Positions 63,497 through 64,000 of a stretch of 64,000 nucleotides of DNA are shown piece after piece (positions within the stretch are counted from its first letter, which is position 1; each line of letters begins with the position of its first letter). Both the position numbers and the translations under genes were made by a program. The notes below the pieces were generated by a model. That model was not told where the DNA came from, did not search any database, and saw only the letters and a list, made by a program, of their open reading frames with translations. The stretch comes from Taibaiella soli (lineage in GTDB: Bacteria > Bacteroidota > Bacteroidia > Chitinophagales > Chitinophagaceae): positions 31,958-95,957 of the forward strand of contig NZ_QKTW01000010.1 in NCBI RefSeq assembly GCF_003236175.1, written 5' to 3'.

Positions 63497-64000
63497 TTAC
63501 CAAATGCCCATATCCATTGCGGCTTTCACGAGCGTGACTGTATTTTTTACGCCGAGTTTTTGCATCAGATGGAAGCGATGATTTTCTACGGTTCTTTGAC
63601 TGAGAAATAACAGCTCTGCAATCTGCTCGCTGGTATGCCCTTTAACGATCAGGCTGAGTACTTCTTTTTCACGTTGCGAAATTTTCTGTACGGATTGATC
63701 TTTCAACGAATGCGCATCGTTGAAATGCGCGGCCAGTGTGGGATCTATAAATCGTTTGCCGGCATATACGGTTTCAATCGCCGTACGCAATGTTTGTTTA
63801 TCCGTATTCTTGAGCAAGTAGCCGGCAACACCGATTTTTAGTAATTTTTTTAGGTAAATAAAGCTGTTGAAACCCGTCAGAATCAATATGGTTACTTGCG
63901 GATATAATTCGGTAATCTTTTCTGCCAGCGTATCTCCGGTCATATCAGGCATATGGATATCCAGAATCAATACATCGGGCAATTGTTGTTTCAGTCCTGC
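63497..64000 (-). CDS. NarL/LuxR-type response regulator, 5' end cut off
   Basis: Incomplete: the reading frame stays open to the window edge (168 codons here, stop at 63497-63499), so the N-terminal receiver start is missing. Receiver portion: LILDIHMPDM with the phosphoacceptor Asp, then ILILTGFNS and VAGYLLKNTDKQTLRTAIE. C-terminal GerE/LuxR HTH: KISQREKEVLSLIVKGHTSEQIAELLFLSQRTVENHRFHLMQKLGVKNTVTLVKAA. It probably takes phosphate from the convergent kinase at 61070-63073. Confidence 0.88.
   Translation of the reverse strand, partial: AGLKQQLPDVLILDIHMPDMTGDTLAEKITELYPQVTILILTGFNSFIYLKKLLKIGVAGYLLKNTDKQTLRTAIETVYAGKRFIDPTLAAHFNDAHSLKDQSVQKISQREKEVLSLIVKGHTSEQIAELLFLSQRTVENHRFHLMQKLGVKNTVTLVKAAMDMGIW

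Overview
The window looks like a chromosomal segment from a member of the Bacteroidota, most likely a Chitinophagaceae-type organism. The evidence is five secreted proteins with C-terminal type IX secretion sorting domains, the Bacteroidota form of arginine decarboxylase, a Bacteroidota-style coaX / outer-membrane protein / lptC gene chain, and several promoters matching the Bacteroidota consensus TTG-N19/20-TAnnTTTG. Family placement is inference, since there is no rRNA gene in the window. One tRNA gene (Glu, UUC) is present. I see no insertion sequence, prophage or CRISPR array.

Layout. 1-1494 is almost gene-free and repeat-rich: a 21-bp tandem repeat, a promoter driving a 69-residue protein through a leader that holds a foldable element between two 15-bp direct repeats, a 189-bp direct repeat in two copies, and many tiny GTC-loop-GAC hairpins. 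1495-7240 holds a DUF2252 protein and three related membrane proteins. Two are rhomboid proteases with a shared, unrecognised N-terminal sensor-like region; the third has that region but no protease. 7215-13456 (minus strand) holds a YqaE-like protein, a GT39-like glycosyltransferase, SpeA with a 22-bp-period operator-like array far upstream, an ABC exporter pair and a secreted protein. 13855-20268 holds an S46 dipeptidyl peptidase, a DUF3592 protein, LptC, an outer-membrane protein, CoaX and a LON-domain protein. 20365-26801 is a polysaccharide region: O-antigen ligase, MeaB (out of theme), heparinase II/III-like, WecB-like and WecA/MraY-like.

27428-30142 is the first sorting-domain protein, preceded by a 157-bp tandem duplication. 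30875-40544 is mostly housekeeping: dnaX, pyruvate dehydrogenase E2, an outer-membrane barrel protein, an MBL hydrolase, a TlpA-like thioredoxin, L31 type B, a GlmU-like protein, tpiA, tRNA-Glu and a DMT transporter. 40599-43679 holds an OmpA-like lipoprotein, HU and a small membrane protein/HTH regulator operon with an operator-like palindrome at its promoter.

43961-60238 is a surface-protein locus: four large secreted beta-helix/Ig-like proteins with sorting domains, a membrane-tethered TPR-HTH regulator and a lipoprotein. The last three large genes are tandem paralogs. Their ends (signal peptide, sorting domain, terminator) are nearly identical while their cores differ. 60491-64000 holds a VOC protein, a TPR histidine kinase and the start-truncated NarL-type response regulator that probably pairs with it.

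The strongest candidates for something undescribed are the rhomboid/sensor triplet, the leader element at 391-524, the mini-hairpin family with compensating stems, the 22-bp array upstream of speA, and the tandem surface-protein genes with conserved ends and variable middles.
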